64,000 bases of DNA from Fibrobacterota bacterium (GTDB taxonomy: Bacteria > Fibrobacterota > Fibrobacteria > UBA11236), in the NCBI GenBank assembly GCA_019509785.1, contig JAEKLQ010000028.1, forward strand, positions 1 to 64,000, written 5' to 3'. Below, in pieces: positions 61,098 through 64,000 of this stretch. The notes beneath the pieces are model-generated. The model was given only the letters and a program-made list of their open reading frames with translations, was not told the DNA's origin and did not search any database. The position numbers were made by a program, and so were the translations under genes. Numbering within the stretch: position 1 is the first letter of the stretch; every line of letters begins with the position of its first letter.

Positions 61098-62255
61098 TTA
61101 TCCGGCCATGCGCATGTTGACGGCCGCAGCCCCCGCGGCGCAAGCCCCGGCCAAGGCAACCCCGTAGCCGGGGAACATGAACAGGACGCCCGCGATGCCC
61201 AGATATCCCGCGGCCAGCATCCCCTGGGCCCCCTCGCCGCGGCCGCGCACGTAGCCGTCGTTCACGATCAGGCATGCGAAGGCGAAGGCGGATAAAGCCA
61301 TCTGCCAAACCGATTGGGAACGCAGCGCCGCGCCGGCGCCCGAAAGCGATACGGCGCAACCGGCGTAATAGATAGGGAAGGGCGCGGCCAGAAGCAGCGC
61401 AAGCGCCCAGTCGCAACGGAAAAGGAAACGCCGCGGCGGGAACAGGTAGGCATGGGCGGCCGCGAAGGCATCGCAGGCGCCGCCCAAGCGGCGCGCCAGG
61501 CAGAGCGAAGCCATGCATCCGGCAAGGGCGAAGAAGCCGCACAGGAATAAATCCCCCGAGGCGCGGAAGGCCGCCGCGGCTCCCAGCACCAAGGCCGAGA
61601 GCAGGGCGGGAGCGAGGGGATCTTCGCGGATCACGTGAAGGGCCTTGCGCCCGAAGAGCCATCCGTAGGGCGCGGGAAGCCGGGAGGCCGCCTTGCGGGC
61701 AAGCGCGCCGGAAACGGAAAGCCAGGCGGATCCCGCTTTTCGCGTCCAGCGTTTTCCGTCGTCGGCGCGGCCATGGAAGGCGGCCCGCGAAGGCGGGAAC
61801 CATCCGCGCGACACCGCCAGCCGGAAGGCCGCCCGCATCAGGAATGCTTCCAGGGCGATTCCGGCCAGGCCGGCGACGACGAAGACGGGCCGGCCCAAAT
61901 GCGGGACCAGAATCGTTAGACCCGCCAACAGGGCGGCCATTCCCGATTGCGAGGCGATGCGATCGGCGGCCGATAATGCGAGCCTCTCGCGTTGGGAATA
62001 GCTGGCGCCCGCGACGAGATAGGCGTCGGGAAGCCGCGGCCGCCGCAACAGCCCGGCATAGCGGGAGTATTCGAAGCATTGCGCCCCGGCCGAGCCGATC
62101 AGGAGGAGCGCCAAAGCCAATATGCCGTGCCCATACCCATGGATACGTCCGTTGCCCCAATAGAAATCCATAGCGGTGAGAAATAATCCCAAACCAATGG
62201 CCGCAGCGGCCATCCGCAACCGTTCCTTCCCTTGCGGTAGCCGGGCCGTTTTCAT
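61098..62255 (-). CDS. ABC exporter membrane subunit
   Basis: Integral membrane protein of 385 residues with about ten hydrophobic segments (for example MAAAAIGLGLFLTAMDF, GMAALLAGLTILVPHL, LFLCGFFALAGCMASLCL, LGIAGVLFMFPGYGVALAGACAAGAAAV). No specific family is recognised; it is judged an ABC-2-type permease because its ATG overlaps the ATPase stop (ATGA). The longer frame to 63038 is read-through of the ATPase in another frame. Substrate unknown. Confidence 0.75.
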   Translation of the reverse strand: MKTARLPQGKERLRMAAAAIGLGLFLTAMDFYWGNGRIHGYGHGILALALLLIGSAGAQCFEYSRYAGLLRRPRLPDAYLVAGASYSQRERLALSAADRIASQSGMAALLAGLTILVPHLGRPVFVVAGLAGIALEAFLMRAAFRLAVSRGWFPPSRAAFHGRADDGKRWTRKAGSAWLSVSGALARKAASRLPAPYGWLFGRKALHVIREDPLAPALLSALVLGAAAAFRASGDLFLCGFFALAGCMASLCLARRLGGACDAFAAAHAYLFPPRRFLFRCDWALALLLAAPFPIYYAGCAVSLSGAGAALRSQSVWQMALSAFAFACLIVNDGYVRGRGEGAQGMLAAGYLGIAGVLFMFPGYGVALAGACAAGAAAVNMRMAG

Positions 62256-62995
62256 AGGGCGAGACTGCGCATATAGAACGCCTCCAGGCCCCCGGCTCCG
62301 TTTTGCGAAGCGCGTAACGATTCCATCTCGCCTGCGAAGGCGATTTCGCCGGCCCGCATCAGGACCACGTCGTCGGCGACCTTTTCGGCGGCGTCCAAGG
62401 CATGCGACGAGACGAGGGCGCCCCTGCCTTCGGCCCGGCAGGCTTCCAACAAGCGCCTCAGATTGAGGACCGCGAGAGGATCCAGTCCGTCGAAGGGTTC
62501 GTCCAGGATGTGGAATGCCGGATCGCCTATGAAGGCCATTGCCAAGGAAACCTTCTTCGCCATGCCTTTGGAATATTCCGAACAGGTCCGGTCTTCCAGC
62601 CAAGATCCCAATTCGAAGCGATCGCGCAAGGGCGCCAAGGCCTCGCGGAAGCGGGCTTCGGGAAGCCCGCGGAATCCGGCCGCCATGCGGATCATCTCTT
62701 CGCCGGTAAGATGGGTTTCCAGGGCCGGCGCGTCGGGCATATACCCGATCCGGTTCTTGTGGAGGATCTCCCCGCGCGCCGGAAGCTGGCTTTCCCCGTC
62801 GATGCGGTATTCGCCGGCATAGCCCAGCAACTGCCCCGTGAGCAGGCGGATGAGCGTGCTCTTTCCCGCGCCGTTCTGGCCCATCAAGACGGTGATGCGG
62901 CCCGCGTCCATGGCCAGGTCGCATCCCCGCAGCGCCTCGGCCGCGCCGGGGGCGTAGCGGAAATGGATTCCGGATAAGCGTATCTGGGTCGTCAT
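62252..62995 (-). CDS. ABC exporter ATP-binding subunit
   Basis: ATPase of 247 residues, CcmA/NatA-like. Walker A is GQNGAGKSTLIR, the signature reads CSEYSKGMAKKVSLAMAF (degenerate LSGGQ as YSKGM, common in exporters of this type), Walker B is AFHILDEPFDGLDPLAV, and the switch His is in LVSSHALD. ATG 62995 has GGAG 8 bases upstream; TTG 63007 is in frame. The pair lies on the opposite strand between rplT and pheS. Confidence 0.9.
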   Translation of the reverse strand: MTTQIRLSGIHFRYAPGAAEALRGCDLAMDAGRITVLMGQNGAGKSTLIRLLTGQLLGYAGEYRIDGESQLPARGEILHKNRIGYMPDAPALETHLTGEEMIRMAAGFRGLPEARFREALAPLRDRFELGSWLEDRTCSEYSKGMAKKVSLAMAFIGDPAFHILDEPFDGLDPLAVLNLRRLLEACRAEGRGALVSSHALDAAEKVADDVVLMRAGEIAFAGEMESLRASQNGAGGLEAFYMRSLAL

Positions 62996-63176
62996 CGGTT
63001 TCTCCAAAGCGGGACGCCTTTTCGTATGCTGAAATCAAGCGTCCCGTCCGCGTCGGGTAATAGGTACAAAAACCCTTTGCGACGTTCCCGGCAGAAAACC
63101 CGGGGCTGACGCTTTCCCCGCGGCGCCTCCGCCCTTTTTATATTTCCGCAGGTTCAGCCGGGAGCCCCTCCGAATC

Positions 63177-64000
63177 ATGCAACCCATACAAGACATCCGC
63201 GCCCGCCTGGACGCGGACTTGAACGCCTTGGAATCCCAGCTCGCCGCCGGCGGAAAAGGCTTAGCCAAGGCCTTCGAGGACGTGAAGGTCAAATACCAGG
63301 GGAAGAAAGGCGATATCTCCGGCCTGTTGCGCTCCATGGGCGCCTTGCCCGCCGAGCAGCGCCCCGGGTTCGGCAAGCTCGTCAACGACCTGCGCGATTA
63401 TTCCGAGGAACGTTTTTCGGCCTTGCAGGCCCGTATCAAAGAAGCGGACATCGCCGGCAGCTTGGCCGGATCGACCTTGGATGCGACCCTGCCGGGCTAT
63501 CGCGTGCCGCAGGGATCGTTGCATCCCATGTCCCAGGTGCGCGAGGAAATCATCGGCTTCTTCCAAGGCTTGGGATTCGAATTGGCGGGCGGCCCCGAAG
63601 TCGATAACGACTGGTACAACTTCGAAGCCCTGAACATTCCGCAGGATCATCCCTCGCGGGACATGCACGATACCTTCTACGTGGACGATCAGGTGGTCCT
63701 GCGCACGCATACCTCCAACGTGCAAGCGCATTACATGGAAACGCATCGGGAACCGCCCATCCGCATCATCGCCCCGGGCTTCGTCTACCGCGTGGACAAC
63801 GACGCCACCCATTCGCCGATGTTCCAGCAGGTGGAATGCCTGGTGGTGGACAAGGGGATTTCCTTCGCCCACCTGAAGGGGACCCTCTTCCTTTGGGCCC
63901 GCCACATGTTCGGCGAGAAGACGACTATGCGGTTCAGGCCCAGCTATTTCCCTTTCACCGAGCCCTCGGCGGAGATGGACGTCTCCTGCTACTTCTGCGG
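63177..64000 (+). CDS. pheS: Phenylalanyl-tRNA synthetase alpha subunit (5' part)
   Basis: Runs off the window end; 274 codons are present. The N-terminal coiled-coil (IQDIRARLDADLNALESQL), GKKGDISGLLRSMGALPAEQRPGFGKLVNDLR, HPMSQVREEIIGFFQGLGFELAGGPEVDNDWYNFEALNIPQDHPSRDMHDTFYV, and LRTHTSNVQAHYM (class II motif 2 region) are typical of PheS. The sequence ends in the FRPSYFPFTEPSAEMDV segment. pheT is expected immediately downstream. Confidence 0.95.
   Translation, partial: MQPIQDIRARLDADLNALESQLAAGGKGLAKAFEDVKVKYQGKKGDISGLLRSMGALPAEQRPGFGKLVNDLRDYSEERFSALQARIKEADIAGSLAGSTLDATLPGYRVPQGSLHPMSQVREEIIGFFQGLGFELAGGPEVDNDWYNFEALNIPQDHPSRDMHDTFYVDDQVVLRTHTSNVQAHYMETHREPPIRIIAPGFVYRVDNDATHSPMFQQVECLVVDKGISFAHLKGTLFLWARHMFGEKTTMRFRPSYFPFTEPSAEMDVSCYFC

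Noticed and set aside
61098-63038. 646-residue frame as one long protein
   Set aside because: Its first 260 residues are the ABC ATPase region read in the wrong frame; only the part after 62255 is a plausible membrane protein.

Overview
The window is GC-rich bacterial DNA, roughly 60% by eye. It most likely comes from a member of the Fibrobacterota or a close relative. The pointers are a TIGR02147-family protein (a paralogous family known mainly from Fibrobacter) paired with a carboxypeptidase-regulatory-domain lipoprotein, several secreted proteins with short Fibrobacter-like C-terminal tails, and a large surface protein with a FlgD-like/Por-type sorting domain. The taxonomic call is inference; there is no rRNA in the window.

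Layout. 0.1-1.7 kb: a secreted esterase of the PHB-depolymerase/feruloyl-esterase type. 1.7-6.4 kb (minus): an oxidative sugar-acid operon (FAH-family dehydratase, ketoglutarate-semialdehyde dehydrogenase, D-2-hydroxyacid dehydrogenase, SMP-30 lactonase). 6.7-9.8 kb: TIGR02147 protein with an A14 tract, plus a kelch lipoprotein. 10 kb: tRNA-Pro. 10.3-27 kb: a nitrogen island with two ammonium transporters, urtABCDE urea ABC transporter, urease (ureD, fused ureAB, ureC, ureF, ureG), a small secreted HPGH peptide, a porin-like barrel and PII (glnB). 27-35 kb: DUF4416, STAS and PfkB-kinase genes, a paralogous secreted-protein array with one decayed copy, a WYL regulator, gltX, a lipoprotein and tRNA-Ser. 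35.6-43.3 kb: class A PBP, lipoprotein, membrane protein, nadC, coaX, UDP-glucuronate decarboxylase. 43.3-46.8 kb (minus): bioD-bioF-bioG/H-bioC. 46.9 kb: tRNA-Val. 47-57.5 kb (minus): a five-gene operon of ECF sigma factor, anti-sigma factor, caspase-like protein, lipoprotein and an 1861-residue FG-GAP/FnIII/clan-CD-peptidase surface protein. 57.7-64 kb: thrS-infC-rpmI-rplT, an ABC exporter pair on the opposite strand, and the start of pheS.

Two themes stand out. First, the nitrogen island shows a repeated control architecture: sigma-54-like sites (GG-N10-GC) before amt, urtA and glnB, with a weaker one before the porin gene, each preceded 60-190 bp upstream by clustered copies of an ATTGTCA-type motif. 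This looks like a nitrogen regulon driven by an enhancer-binding protein whose site does not resemble the classical NtrC box. Second, the ECF/anti-sigma/caspase/surface-protease operon has four consecutive stop-start couplings or short gaps. It combines two different His-Cys clan-CD peptidase domains with a trans-envelope sigma switch, so it is the best candidate for an undescribed signalling or surface-proteolysis system.

Most enzyme assignments rest on motifs and overall family resemblance read by eye. No database search was run.
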